A DNA stretch of 64,000 nt from Microbacterium sp. SORGH_AS_1204 (GTDB lineage Bacteria; Actinomycetota; Actinomycetes; Actinomycetales; Microbacteriaceae), in NCBI RefSeq assembly GCF_030818935.1, contig NZ_JAUTBD010000001.1, positions 1,674,001 through 1,738,000 of the forward strand, in the 5' to 3' direction. This document shows, piece by piece, positions 35,736 to 44,081 of this stretch (positions within the stretch are counted from its first letter, which is position 1; each line of letters opens with the position of its first letter). The translations under genes were made by a program, and so were the position numbers. A model generated the notes under the pieces. It did not search any database. It was given only the letters and a program-made list of their open reading frames with translations, and was not told where the DNA came from.

Positions 35736-35763
35736 GGGCCGGGCCGCGCGTGCGGCCCGGCCC
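35736..35763 (+). terminator. Terminator hairpin after the GntR-ABC operon
   Basis: The arms 35736-35747 and 35752-35763 are perfectly complementary with a 4-nt loop, 13 nt after the permease stop codon. The stretch 35764-35976 that follows shows no gene. Confidence 0.85.
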
Positions 35764-35976
35764 TTCGTCGTCCGGAGGGTGAGGCGACGACAGGCGTGTT
35801 GCACGCCGTGGTCGCGTGGACCTAGCCGGCCCGTCAGGCACATGGCGACCGCGGGGCACGCCCGCGCGTCGGTGCGGCGGAAGCCAGGTGTCGAGGCGAA
35901 TCCCCAGCATCGGCGGCGGCGATCTCGGTATCGTCGAAGAGATCTGCGATCACCCGACCCACGAGAGAGAAAACCC

Positions 35977-36054
35977 GTGAGCCATCACCGCACCTCCCCC
36001 GACCAGGAGGGCCGATCTTCGAGCCCCCTCTTTCCGAGAGGGGGTGAGATCTGA
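35977..36054 (+). CDS. 25-codon leader ORF coupled to the CNNM gene
   Basis: A GTG preceded by GAGAGAGAAA opens a 25-codon frame (SHHRTSPDQEGRSSSPLFPR) whose TGA stop overlaps the ATG of the next gene (TGATG). The last third contains a hairpin (CCCCCTCT with AGAGGGGG around a 5-nt loop, about 36024-36044) that would hide the downstream ribosome site. This is the layout of a regulatory leader peptide. The effector is unknown, and chance is possible. Confidence 0.4.
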   Translation: MSHHRTSPDQEGRSSSPLFPRGGEI

Positions 36055-37457
36055 TGCTGGCTGCGGCCCTGACGCTCCTGGTGGGCGTCATCGTGACACT
36101 CGCGATCATCGTCGCGTGCGGCTTCTTCGTCGCGCAGGAGTTCGCGTACATGTCGGTGGACCGCTCGCGCATGGCGGCGCTGGCCGAGAAGGGCGACGCG
36201 CAGGCCAAACGCGTGCTCGCCATCACCAAGCGCACGTCATTCATGCTGTCCGGCGCCCAACTGGGCATCACCGTGACCGGACTGCTGATCGGTTATGTCG
36301 CCGAACCGCTGATCGGCGAATCGATCGGCACGCTGCTGGGCGGCGTGGGAATCGACCCGGCCGTGTCGATCCTCATCGGAACCGTCGGCGCGCTGCTGCT
36401 GGCGACGGTCGTGACGATGATCTTCGGTGAGCTGTACCCGAAGAACCTCGCCATCGCGAGCCCCGAGCCCCTCGCCCGCGCGCTGGCCGTGCCGACGCGC
36501 ATCTACCTGATGCTGTTCGGCTGGCTCATCACCGTCTTCGACGTCGCCGCCAACGCCCTGCTGCGCCTGCTGCGCATCGAGCCGCTCGAGGATGTCGACG
36601 AGAGCGCCACCGCGCGCGACCTCGAGGCGATCATCGAGGAGTCGCGCCAGAGCGGTGACCTCCCCGACGACCTGTCGATGATCATCGACCGCATCCTCGA
36701 CTTCCCGCAGCGCGACGTCGAACACGCCATGGTGCCGCGCTCCCAGATCGACTCCGTCACCCCCGACACCACCGTCGGCGAGGTGCGCGCGCTCATGGCC
36801 ACCGGCCACACGCGCTACCCGGTCATCGGCGACGAGGACTCCCCCGTCGGCGTCGTCGAGCTCATCGACCTGCTCCGCGAGCAGCCCGCAGACGACGCAC
36901 CCGTGGCCTCCGTCATGCGTGCGGCGGTCGTCATCCCCACCTCGATGCTGCTGCCCGTCGCCCTCGACCGCATGCGCCAGTCGCGCAACGAGCTGGCCTG
37001 CGTCGTCGACGAGTACGGCAACTTCGACGGCATCCTGACCATCGAAGACCTCACCGAGGAGGTGATCGGCGAGCTCTCCGACGAGCACGACGTCGAGATC
37101 GCCGAGGCGGCGTCGGTCGGTGAGGACGCCTGGAGCGTGCCGGGCGACCTGCACCTCGACGAGCTCGAGCGTCTCATCGGGCACGATCTCGCCGAGAGCG
37201 ATGTCGAGACCGTGGCGGGCCTCGTGATCGAGACGCACGGCGACCTGCCGACGGTCGGCGCCGTCGTGCGCATCGACCTGTCCGAGCGTGCGAGTGAGAC
37301 CGTGCAGGGCCTCGACATCGAGCGCTGGCTCGCGGTGGAGGTCGCCGAGGTCGACCGCCACGTGCCGTCGCAGCTGAACGTGCAGCTGCACGAGATCGAT
37401 CGGGATGCCGAGCCCGCCGACGAAGCGTCCGCGTCGAACGAGGAGGTGGCCCGATGA
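36054..37457 (+). CDS. CNNM/CorC-type hemolysin-family membrane protein
   Basis: The 467-residue protein has an N-terminal CNNM (DUF21) domain with four hydrophobic segments (about residues 1-170), including FGELYPKNLAIASPEP, then two CBS domains (MVPRSQIDSVTPDTTV and TSMLLPVALDRMRQ) and a C-terminal CorC/HlyC domain (DEYGNFDGILTIEDLTEEVIGE). Family members move or regulate Mg2+ and related ions. It overlaps the following CNNM gene by 4 bp. Confidence 0.94.
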   Translation: MLAAALTLLVGVIVTLAIIVACGFFVAQEFAYMSVDRSRMAALAEKGDAQAKRVLAITKRTSFMLSGAQLGITVTGLLIGYVAEPLIGESIGTLLGGVGIDPAVSILIGTVGALLLATVVTMIFGELYPKNLAIASPEPLARALAVPTRIYLMLFGWLITVFDVAANALLRLLRIEPLEDVDESATARDLEAIIEESRQSGDLPDDLSMIIDRILDFPQRDVEHAMVPRSQIDSVTPDTTVGEVRALMATGHTRYPVIGDEDSPVGVVELIDLLREQPADDAPVASVMRAAVVIPTSMLLPVALDRMRQSRNELACVVDEYGNFDGILTIEDLTEEVIGELSDEHDVEIAEAASVGEDAWSVPGDLHLDELERLIGHDLAESDVETVAGLVIETHGDLPTVGAVVRIDLSERASETVQGLDIERWLAVEVAEVDRHVPSQLNVQLHEIDRDAEPADEASASNEEVAR

Positions 37458-38479
37458 ACGGCTGGACCGTCGCCCTCGTCACGACCGCACTCATCGTCGC
37501 GAGCGCGTTCTTCGTCATCGTCGAATTCGCGTTGCTCGCTGCCCGCCGCCACCGCCTGGAGGAGGAGGCTGCGACCAGCGCCTCCGCCCGCGCGGCGCTG
37601 CGCGGTGTGAACGAGCTGACCGTCATGCTGGCGTTCGCGCAGCTCGGTATCACCGCGTGCACCTTCCTGCTCGGCGCGATCACCAAACCCGCCATCGATT
37701 ACGCCCTCGCGCCGGTGTTCGAGATGTGGGGCCTGCCGTACGTGCTGGCCGACATCATCGCGTTCATGCTGGCGCTGATCGTGGTGACCTTCCTGCACCT
37801 CGTCATCGGCGAGATGGCGCCGAAGTCGTGGGCGATCGCGCACCCCGAGACCGCGGCGAAGGCCACCGGCATCCTGGCCCGTGCACTGACGTGGCCGCTG
37901 CGTCCGTTCCTGCTGTGGATCAACCACATCGCCAACCGCCTCGTGAAGGCCTCGGGCGTGGAGCCGGTCGACAAGGCCGCCGCGGGCGGGCAGGACGCCG
38001 ACACGATCCGCGAGCTCGTCGCGCACTCGCGCCAGGCGGGCACACTCGAGCAGCAGTACTCCGAGCCGATTGCGCAGGCGATCGCCCTGGGCACGCTGAC
38101 CGTGGGCGACATCGTGCGCACCGATCGCTCCCCCACCGCGGTGTCGATGGATGCCACGGTCGCCGACATCCAGGCGGTCGCCGCCTCGTCGACGCACCTG
38201 CGCATCCTCGTCGGTTCGGGTGCGGCGTCCCGCGTGGCGCACGTGCGCGATACGCTCGCCGTCGACCCGGCGACGCCGGCGCTCGACATCGCGCGGGAGC
38301 CCCTGCGGCTGGAACCGGGTGCCTCGGCGTACGACGCCCTCGCGCGCATGCGTCGCGGACGTGTGCAGCTCGCGACGGTGGTCGAGGGCGAGCGCCTCGT
38401 CGGCGTCGTGACGCTGGACGATCTGCTGCGCGAGATCCTGCCCGGGCCGGGCGAGCTGGCGGAGGTTGCGGCGCGGTAG
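37454..38479 (+). CDS. CNNM-domain hemolysin-family protein
   Basis: The 341-residue protein has a CNNM domain (spans about residues 3-25, 57-75 and 93-118, motif VIGEMAPKSWAIAHPE) and two CBS-like regions (DIVRTDRSPTAVSM and VVEGERLVGVVTLDDLL). It lacks the C-terminal CorC domain of its upstream partner. The tandem pair is common in actinobacteria and the proteins may act together in divalent-cation transport. Confidence 0.92.
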   Translation: MNGWTVALVTTALIVASAFFVIVEFALLAARRHRLEEEAATSASARAALRGVNELTVMLAFAQLGITACTFLLGAITKPAIDYALAPVFEMWGLPYVLADIIAFMLALIVVTFLHLVIGEMAPKSWAIAHPETAAKATGILARALTWPLRPFLLWINHIANRLVKASGVEPVDKAAAGGQDADTIRELVAHSRQAGTLEQQYSEPIAQAIALGTLTVGDIVRTDRSPTAVSMDATVADIQAVAASSTHLRILVGSGAASRVAHVRDTLAVDPATPALDIAREPLRLEPGASAYDALARMRRGRVQLATVVEGERLVGVVTLDDLLREILPGPGELAEVAAR

Positions 38480-38489
38480 GCGCGGTTTC

Positions 38490-38660
38490 GAGTTCGGGGC
38501 GGGTTCTGCGCGTCGGGGCGGGATTTCTCCGCCCCGAGCGGCGGGATCCGCCCCGAACCGTGTGGGACGGGGGTGCGATGGCTCCGAACCGCGCGAGGCG
38601 GCTGCGCGATGGCCGCGAACCGCGCGAGGCGGCCACGCTGGGCCCGAACCGCGCACCGCT
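38490..38660. repeat. Cluster of nested inverted and direct repeats
   Basis: The 300-bp gap after the CNNM genes holds several copies of GGGGCGG/CCGCCCC that form nested inverted repeats (about 38493-38570). It also has two exact copies of GAACCGCGCGAGGCGGC spaced 31 bp (38586 and 38617) and a partial third near 38646. No gene is seen. Confidence 0.7.
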
Positions 38661-38779
38661 CCGAACCTCGGGGGCCGTGGGCCTATCGCTCGCGCACGGG
38701 GTGTCAAGCCGTCACGGGCCCGGGGTGCAGCGGCGTACCGTCGCCCGCGTTCACCCCTCCCCTCTTTGCAAGGACTCCC

Positions 38780-39598
38780 ATGAGCAAGATCTGGTTCATC
38801 ACCGGCGCATCCAAGGGCTTCGGCCGCGAGTGGGCCGAAGCGGCCCTCGAGCGCGGCGACAGCGTCGCGGGCACGGCGCGCAACCTCGACGACGTCACCG
38901 AGCTCGTCGACGCCTACCCCGACACCTTCCTGCCGCTGCAGCTCGACGTCACCGATCACGCCGCCGACACGGCCGCCGTGCAGGCGGCGCACAAGCGGTT
39001 CGGGCGTCTGGACGTCGTCGTCAACAACGCCGGATTCGGGCACTTCGGAATGGTGGAGGAACTCGCCGAGGACGAGGTGCGCGCGCAACTCGAGACGAAT
39101 TTCTTCGGTGCCCTGTGGGTGACGCAGGCGGCGTTGCCGATCATGCGTGCGCAAGGATCCGGACACATCATCCAGGTCTCGAGCATCGGCGGGATCAGCG
39201 CCTTCCCGACGGTGGGCGTCTACCACGCGTCGAAGTGGGCGCTGGAGGGGCTGTCGCAGTCGCTCGCGCAGGAGGTCGCCGGCTTCGGCATCCACGTGAC
39301 CCTCATCGAGCCCGGGGGCTACTCCACCGACTGGTCGGGTGCGTCGGCGAAGCGCAGCGAGGAGATCGCGGCGTACGCCGGGGTGCGCGAGCAGGCGGCG
39401 AACCGCCCGTCGGCTGCCGACCCCGGAAAGCCGGAGGCCACGCGTTCGGCGATTCTGAAGGTCGTGGATGCCGAGAACCCGCCGCTGCGCATCTTCTTCG
39501 GCAAGGCGCCCCTGGGTATCGCCGAGAAGGACTACGCGTCGCGCCTCGAGACGTGGCGCGAGTGGCAGCCGGTGTCGGAGGAGGCGCACGGGTCCTGA
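38780..39598 (+). CDS. SDR family oxidoreductase
   Basis: The 272-residue protein is a classical short-chain dehydrogenase/reductase. It has the cofactor loop FITGASKGFGREWA, then LDVTDH, NNAGFGHFG, the catalytic Ser in VSSIGGISAF and the YHASK motif (Tyr about 156, Lys about 160). The TARNLDD segment after strand 2 suggests NADP(H) preference. The substrate is unknown. AAGGAC lies 5-10 nt before the ATG. Confidence 0.94.
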   Translation: MSKIWFITGASKGFGREWAEAALERGDSVAGTARNLDDVTELVDAYPDTFLPLQLDVTDHAADTAAVQAAHKRFGRLDVVVNNAGFGHFGMVEELAEDEVRAQLETNFFGALWVTQAALPIMRAQGSGHIIQVSSIGGISAFPTVGVYHASKWALEGLSQSLAQEVAGFGIHVTLIEPGGYSTDWSGASAKRSEEIAAYAGVREQAANRPSAADPGKPEATRSAILKVVDAENPPLRIFFGKAPLGIAEKDYASRLETWREWQPVSEEAHGS

Positions 39599-39625
39599 GC
39601 CGACGCGTGGCATGGGGCGACGGGG

Positions 39626-40522
39626 TCAACGCAGGTAGGAGTCGACGACGAGTGGACCGCGGATGCCGCGGAGCACGTCGATGAGCTTTGCGAGGCCTGC
39701 CGTGTTCCAGCTCGACAGTTGCAGGTCGTGGGGCCCGAGCGGTTCGAGGCGTCCGATGCGCAGCCGCACCACCTCCCACCCGGCTGAGCGCAGCGCCCGA
39801 TCCTTGCGTCGGTCGGCCTCCTCTCGGCGTCCGACGTGTTCGAGACCGTGGCGGCCGATCGTGTCGTACTCGACGGCGATCCGGAGCTCGGGGAAGACAA
39901 TGTCGGGCCAGACTTCGAGATGGTCGAAGAACGGGCGGGCGACCCGGACGGCGTTGAAGCCCTCGGCGAGTGCCAGCCGGTCGCGCAGGTCGGCGCGCAC
40001 GCGGTCTTCGACGGCCGAGGCGGGCTTCGGCGCGCAGACCGAGACGAAGGCCTCGCCGACGGCGACCGGCGGCGTCTTGCGGCAGAGCTTCGACGGGGGC
40101 CGAGGGCGGCGGGGACGCAGCACCGCGTTCGCCGTGATGGCCGGCGCTTCGACCGACTCGCGCATCGGCAGAGCGACGACCCGTGCGGGATCGGCCAGCT
40201 CAGCGCACTCGGGACACCAGGCGCTGCGCCGGCGCTCCCGGCCCGGCCGGTGCCGCTGCTCATGGGGCGTCGCGGCGAAGCGGTGCCCCGCATCGCACTG
40301 CCAGAGCAGGAGCACCTCGGCCGCGGGCGGGACCTGGCTGAGGGCGATCCCCGCGTTGAGATCGGGGTGGTATTGCCGGATCAAGGCGGGGTAGGCCGCC
40401 CACGCTTCACGGTAAGCGCCCACCGCATAGGGCACGTCGAGCCCCTTCGACCACTGCCGTCGGGCCCACCACGCCTGCACTCTCTCCGCCACGCGAGGGA
40501 GGCTATCGATGACCTCCGACAC
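39626..40522 (-). CDS. Zinc-finger protein with a restriction-endonuclease-like C-terminus
   Basis: The 298-residue protein has a zinc-binding central segment, LLLWQCDAGHRFAATPHEQR and RSAWCPECAEL (Cys-x4-His/Cys-x2-Cys pattern). Its C-terminal region reads WPDIVFPELRIAVEYDTIGR and KDRALRSAGWEVVRLRIGRL, like the core of PD-(D/E)xK or Vsr-type endonucleases. The E-x-K lysine is replaced (VEYDT), so activity is uncertain. Many actinobacterial genomes carry such a gene of unknown role. The start is a GTG at 40522. It lies beside a tRNA gene. Confidence 0.65.
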   Translation of the reverse strand: MSEVIDSLPRVAERVQAWWARRQWSKGLDVPYAVGAYREAWAAYPALIRQYHPDLNAGIALSQVPPAAEVLLLWQCDAGHRFAATPHEQRHRPGRERRRSAWCPECAELADPARVVALPMRESVEAPAITANAVLRPRRPRPPSKLCRKTPPVAVGEAFVSVCAPKPASAVEDRVRADLRDRLALAEGFNAVRVARPFFDHLEVWPDIVFPELRIAVEYDTIGRHGLEHVGRREEADRRKDRALRSAGWEVVRLRIGRLEPLGPHDLQLSSWNTAGLAKLIDVLRGIRGPLVVDSYLR

Positions 40523-40602
40523 TGCCTGTCAGCGGAGCAGCTGCTCCCTGGGCCGCCGCCGCAGCGCGGTCTGGGTGGCGGGTCGTGGTCGGCACGAGAA
40601 GA

Positions 40603-40634
40603 GCCCTCCGACCAGCGTGCTTCTGGCGGAGGGC
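40603..40634 (-). terminator. Terminator hairpin after tRNA(CAT)
   Basis: The arms 40603-40610 and 40627-40634 are perfectly complementary and lie just downstream of the minus-strand tRNA. Confidence 0.7.
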
Positions 40635-40639
40635 CTCGG

Positions 40640-40713
40640 TAGGGCGGGTGGGACTTGAACCCACGATCGTCGGGTTATGAGCCCGCTGCCTTGACCAGCT
40701 TGGCCACCGCCCC
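40640..40713 (-). tRNA. tRNA with anticodon CAT (Met elongator or Ile2)
   Basis: The minus strand folds as acceptor GGGGCGG with CCGCCCT, D-arm TGGCCAAGCTGGTCAAGGC, anticodon loop CTCATAA, and T-arm GTGGG-TTCAAGT-CCCAC. The anticodon stem has one G-A mismatch at its base. CAT may be read as Met or, if the C is lysidine-modified, as Ile for AUA; the sequence alone does not decide. It lacks the C1-A72 mismatch of initiator tRNA. Confidence 0.88.
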
Positions 40714-41010
40714 CAGCGACGACGAGCCTACCGGCATCCGTCCTGCCGTGCCGACAGCGGTCGCGTCGCCGCCGCGTCGGGCGGTCGCGGTCCGAACTCG
40801 TCGCGGTCCGCGTGAGCATGCGTGGCAGCGCGCCGCGCGGCCGCCAGACGTCTTCGCGGAAGCCAATGAGGCCGCACGCGTTCGACGAGGCCGCACGCGA
40901 TCGGCATCCATCGGGTGCGTCCTCGGCGAACCCCTGCGGTCTCGGCGGAACCGGCGCTCCACCGGGCCATGCGCCGCATCGACCTCGGGATCAACGACCC
41001 CGCAGGCCCG
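40714..41010. other. Intergenic stretch, no gene seen
   Basis: The only regularity is a direct repeat GAGGCCGCACGCG, present twice with a 19-bp period near 40867-40900. No ribosome site with a protein-like frame is found. Confidence 0.5.
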
Positions 41011-41976
41011 TCAGTGCACGCGCGGCTTCTTGGGCTTGCCGTCGGCGGTGATCTGCGGGTGGTGCTTGGTCAGCTGGATGACGCCCCATGTGGCGATCGC
41101 GCCGGCGATGACGAAGCCGATGAGCGCCCAGGCGGGAGCGGTCGAGGCCTCGCCGAGCACGAGCAGGCCGATCAGCACGGCGACGATCGGGTCGATCACG
41201 GTGAGGCCGGCGATGACGAGATCGGGCGGGCCGACCGAGTACGCGGTCTGCACGAAGTAGGCGCCGACGGCGACGGCGGCCAGCAGCGCCACGAGGCAGA
41301 GCAGGGTCAGCCACTCGAAGTTCCCCGCCTGCGCGCGGCTGATCACGACCTTGGCGAGGGTCGCGACGAAGCCGTAGATGACACCCGCGGCCATGATGTA
41401 GAACAACGCCTGCGCGCGGCGGCGCACGAGCACCCAGAAGACGCCGAACACGATGACGACCACGGCCAGGATGCCGAGGATGATCAGCAGCTCCCGCTCG
41501 GTGATCAGCTTCTCGGTGGCGAAGAAGGCTGCGATGGTGACGAAGATGAAGATGCCGCCCACGCACAGCGCGATGGCGATGAGCGACTGTCGCGTCGGCT
41601 TGTGCCGTGAGACACGTGCGTTGAGGACGGTGGTGATCACCAGGGCGATCGCGCCGAGAGGCTGCACGAGGATCAGCGGGGCGACCGACAGCGCCGCCAG
41701 CTGACACACGATCGCCAGGCCCAGCATCACCGTGCCCGCCACCCACGACGGCCGGGTCAGCAACGAGGTCAGCTGCGAGCGCGAGAGGCCGCCGGTGGTC
41801 TTGCCGCCCGAGAGGCGCTCGACCTTCTGCACGCCGCGGTGCTGGTACTGCGCGCCGAACGACATGAACACCGCGCCCAGCAGGGCGAGCGGGATGCCGA
41901 GCAGGATGCGCGGGTCGCGGAAGACACCGACGAGTTGGTCGATTCCATCGGTGAGGGTGGTATCGAGCGGAATCAC
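41011..41976 (-). CDS. DMT-type (EamA-like) membrane transporter
   Basis: The 321-residue protein has about nine to ten hydrophobic spans with short basic loops, motif FMSFGAQYQHRGVQKVE after the first span and LILVQPLGAIALVITTVLNA in the centre. This is the layout of drug/metabolite transporters that actinobacteria often encode beside def. The substrate is unknown. The GTG at 41976 is favoured by TACTGT ending 6 nt upstream; the gene is divergent from def and both appear leaderless. Confidence 0.85.
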   Translation of the reverse strand: MIPLDTTLTDGIDQLVGVFRDPRILLGIPLALLGAVFMSFGAQYQHRGVQKVERLSGGKTTGGLSRSQLTSLLTRPSWVAGTVMLGLAIVCQLAALSVAPLILVQPLGAIALVITTVLNARVSRHKPTRQSLIAIALCVGGIFIFVTIAAFFATEKLITERELLIILGILAVVVIVFGVFWVLVRRRAQALFYIMAAGVIYGFVATLAKVVISRAQAGNFEWLTLLCLVALLAAVAVGAYFVQTAYSVGPPDLVIAGLTVIDPIVAVLIGLLVLGEASTAPAWALIGFVIAGAIATWGVIQLTKHHPQITADGKPKKPRVH

Positions 41977-42017
41977 CCCTCGACAGTAGCCGCCGCTCCC
42001 CTGGTTAGGCTGGAGGC
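41977..42017. promoter_or_regulatory. Divergent pair of leaderless promoters
   Basis: On the minus strand TACTGT (41988-41983) precedes the transporter GTG by 6 nt. On the plus strand TAGGCT (42006-42011) precedes the def GTG by 6 nt. The two start codons are only 41 bp apart. Confidence 0.6.
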
Positions 42018-42584
42018 GTGGCCGTACTCCCGATTCGCATCATGGGCGACCCCGTGCTGCACGCTCCCGCCGCCCGCGTCGACGAGATCGACGACGAGGT
42101 GCGCCAGCTCGTCGCCGACATGTTCGAGACCATGGATGCCGCGCCGGGCGTCGGCCTCGCCGCGCCGCAGGTGGGCGTGGGTCTTCGCATCTTCACCTTT
42201 ACGTACGAAGACGACGAGGGCCTGCCGTGGCGCGGTGTCGTCATCAACCCGGAGCTGTGGATCCGTCCGCTCGAGCCCGGCTACCCCGACCCCGACGAGG
42301 AGAGCGAGGGATGCCTGTCGTTCCCCGGCGAGCGCTTCCCGCTGCGGCGCTCCGAGGCGGCTCTGCTGACGGGTGTCGACCTCGACGGACAACCCGTGCG
42401 CATCGAGGTGACGGGGTGGCGTGCCCGCATCCTGCAGCACGAGTTCGACCACCTCGACGGCGTGCTCTACGTCGACCGCCTCGACGACGAAGACAGCCGC
42501 GTGGTCGCCAAGATCGCGAAGAAGCGCAAGTGGGGCAAACCCGGGGCGCAGTGGATGCCGGGAGTCGACGACATCGACGCGTGA
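42018..42584 (+). CDS. def: Peptide deformylase
   Basis: The metallo-enzyme removes the formyl group from new proteins. The 188-residue protein has all three motifs: GVGLAAPQVG, EGCLSFPGE and HEFDHLDG, where the two His and the Cys bind the metal. The C-terminal extension (DDEDSRVVAKIAKKRKWGKP) is usual in actinobacteria. The GTG start lies 6 nt after TAGGCT. Confidence 0.97.
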   Translation: MAVLPIRIMGDPVLHAPAARVDEIDDEVRQLVADMFETMDAAPGVGLAAPQVGVGLRIFTFTYEDDEGLPWRGVVINPELWIRPLEPGYPDPDEESEGCLSFPGERFPLRRSEAALLTGVDLDGQPVRIEVTGWRARILQHEFDHLDGVLYVDRLDDEDSRVVAKIAKKRKWGKPGAQWMPGVDDIDA

Positions 42585-42603
42585 GCGCGCGTGGCGCGGG
42601 GTC

Positions 42604-42780
42604 GCGGCATCTTGGATCACCGCGGGCGCGCGAGCGCTGAGGCCGTGACGGCGGATCCGCGGCGCCGGGTCGCGGCATCCTGGATCACCGCACTCGCACG
42701 AACGCCGAGGCGGTGAGAACGGGTCGACGGCCGGGGCGCGTGAGTCTGCGCGGCACCGGGCGCGCGGCATCCGGGATCAG
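42604..42780. repeat. Three diverged copies of a GCGGCATCnnGGATCA block
   Basis: The block starts at 42604, 42672 and 42764, with spacings of 68 and 92 bp; the first two copies share about 50 bp of similar sequence. The third overlaps the stop codon of the minus-strand gene at 42777, so the array seems to derive from that gene end. Confidence 0.65.
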
Positions 42781-44081
42781 GGTTCGATGATGTTCGGCAC
42801 GAACCGGCAGAAGTAGTCGGTGATGGGGCCGTCGGACTCGCGGATGCCGACGCCGTACGCCTCGTCGTTCACGACCCATGAGCCGAGCACCGGGTGATTG
42901 CTGCCGTTGGAGCCGCGGAAGTCGGGCAGCTCGTGGTACTGCTGCCAGACGCGTTCGCGGCCGGTGCCCTCGCGGCGGTACTCCTTGCCGTTCGAGGTGA
43001 CCGTGCCGTCGGCGCGGTGGACGTGGATGCCGTCGCCCTCACGGCCGAAGACCGGTTTGACGACGTAGTCCGTGAGGCCGTTCGGGCCGTCGGCGTAGGC
43101 GGGGAGCAGGTTGGGGTGGCCGGGGAACAGTCGCCAGAGGGCGACGAGCAGCAGCTTGTTGGAGAGGAACATCTTCCACGCCGGCTCGTACCACCGGCCG
43201 AACAGTCCGCGCCCGGCGATGAGCAGTGCGCCGAACTCCTGGTCGCCGACGACGCGGTCGTCGCCCGAGACGAGGTCTTCCCACGGGTACAGCTTGAAGA
43301 GGTTCCGGATGACGGGGTACTGCGTGCCGGGCTCGTCGCCCGGCAGCGCGGCGATGCTGCGCGAGGATCCCCACGGCTCGGGGACGCCGACGAACTGGCG
43401 GGCGCCATGGTGCCAGCCGATGTCCTTCATCTCGATGCCGGTGTGCTCCCACCCGGCCTCGCCGGCGAGGTCGCGCATGTAGGCGACGGTGTCCCAGTCC
43501 TCGCCGTAGATGTCGGCATCCGAGTGGGCGACGAAGAGGCGTCCGCCCTCGCCCTCGCTGAGCGAGCGGTGAAGGAGCGCGCGCCAGCGGTCGACGAGGG
43601 CTTCGTGCAGGCCGTTCCACTGGTCGGTGTCGGCGGCGACGGCGCCGGACTTGAGCCGATCCTGCAGCCAGAACCACTGCGTGACCGAGGCCTCGATGAG
43701 TCCCGTCGGGGTGTCGGCGTTGTACTCCAGCATCTTCGCGGGGCTGCCGTCGCCGGCATAGGCGAGGTCGAACCGCGCGTAGACGTCGGGTTCGTCCTGC
43801 TCGAGCGACCATTGCGCGAACTCGAACGCTTTCGTGTCGAGCCCCAGATGACCGAGTTCTCCGGATGCCAGGTAGCGCGCGGCCTCGCGGCTCATGCGGT
43901 GCAGCTCTTCGGTCTGCTTCTCGAGCTGTTCCACCTCGGGCAGGGTGAAGACGTAGGCGGCGCCGTCGTTCCAGTAGTCGACAGCGGTGCCGTCGTCGCG
44001 CACGGAGTGCGAGTAGATGAGGCCGGACTGCTTGATGGTTCGTTCCCAGTCGGGGCGCGGGGTCAGTTCGATGCGGCGCAT
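42777..44081 (-). CDS. Glutathionylspermidine synthase-family protein (YgiC-like)
   Basis: The 434-residue protein has the ATP-grasp amide-ligase fold of the glutathionylspermidine synthase C-domain: RFDLAYAGDGSPAKMLEYNADTPTGL (Asp/Glu metal ligands), LPAYADGPNGLTDYVVKPVFGREGDG and ITDYFCRFVPN. No amidase domain is present. Actinobacteria do not make glutathione, so the true substrates are different. As in E. coli ygiB-ygiC, it is paired with a small lipoprotein gene, whose stop overlaps its start by 1 bp. The function is an inference from the family. Confidence 0.85.
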   Translation of the reverse strand: MRRIELTPRPDWERTIKQSGLIYSHSVRDDGTAVDYWNDGAAYVFTLPEVEQLEKQTEELHRMSREAARYLASGELGHLGLDTKAFEFAQWSLEQDEPDVYARFDLAYAGDGSPAKMLEYNADTPTGLIEASVTQWFWLQDRLKSGAVAADTDQWNGLHEALVDRWRALLHRSLSEGEGGRLFVAHSDADIYGEDWDTVAYMRDLAGEAGWEHTGIEMKDIGWHHGARQFVGVPEPWGSSRSIAALPGDEPGTQYPVIRNLFKLYPWEDLVSGDDRVVGDQEFGALLIAGRGLFGRWYEPAWKMFLSNKLLLVALWRLFPGHPNLLPAYADGPNGLTDYVVKPVFGREGDGIHVHRADGTVTSNGKEYRREGTGRERVWQQYHELPDFRGSNGSNHPVLGSWVVNDEAYGVGIRESDGPITDYFCRFVPNIIEP

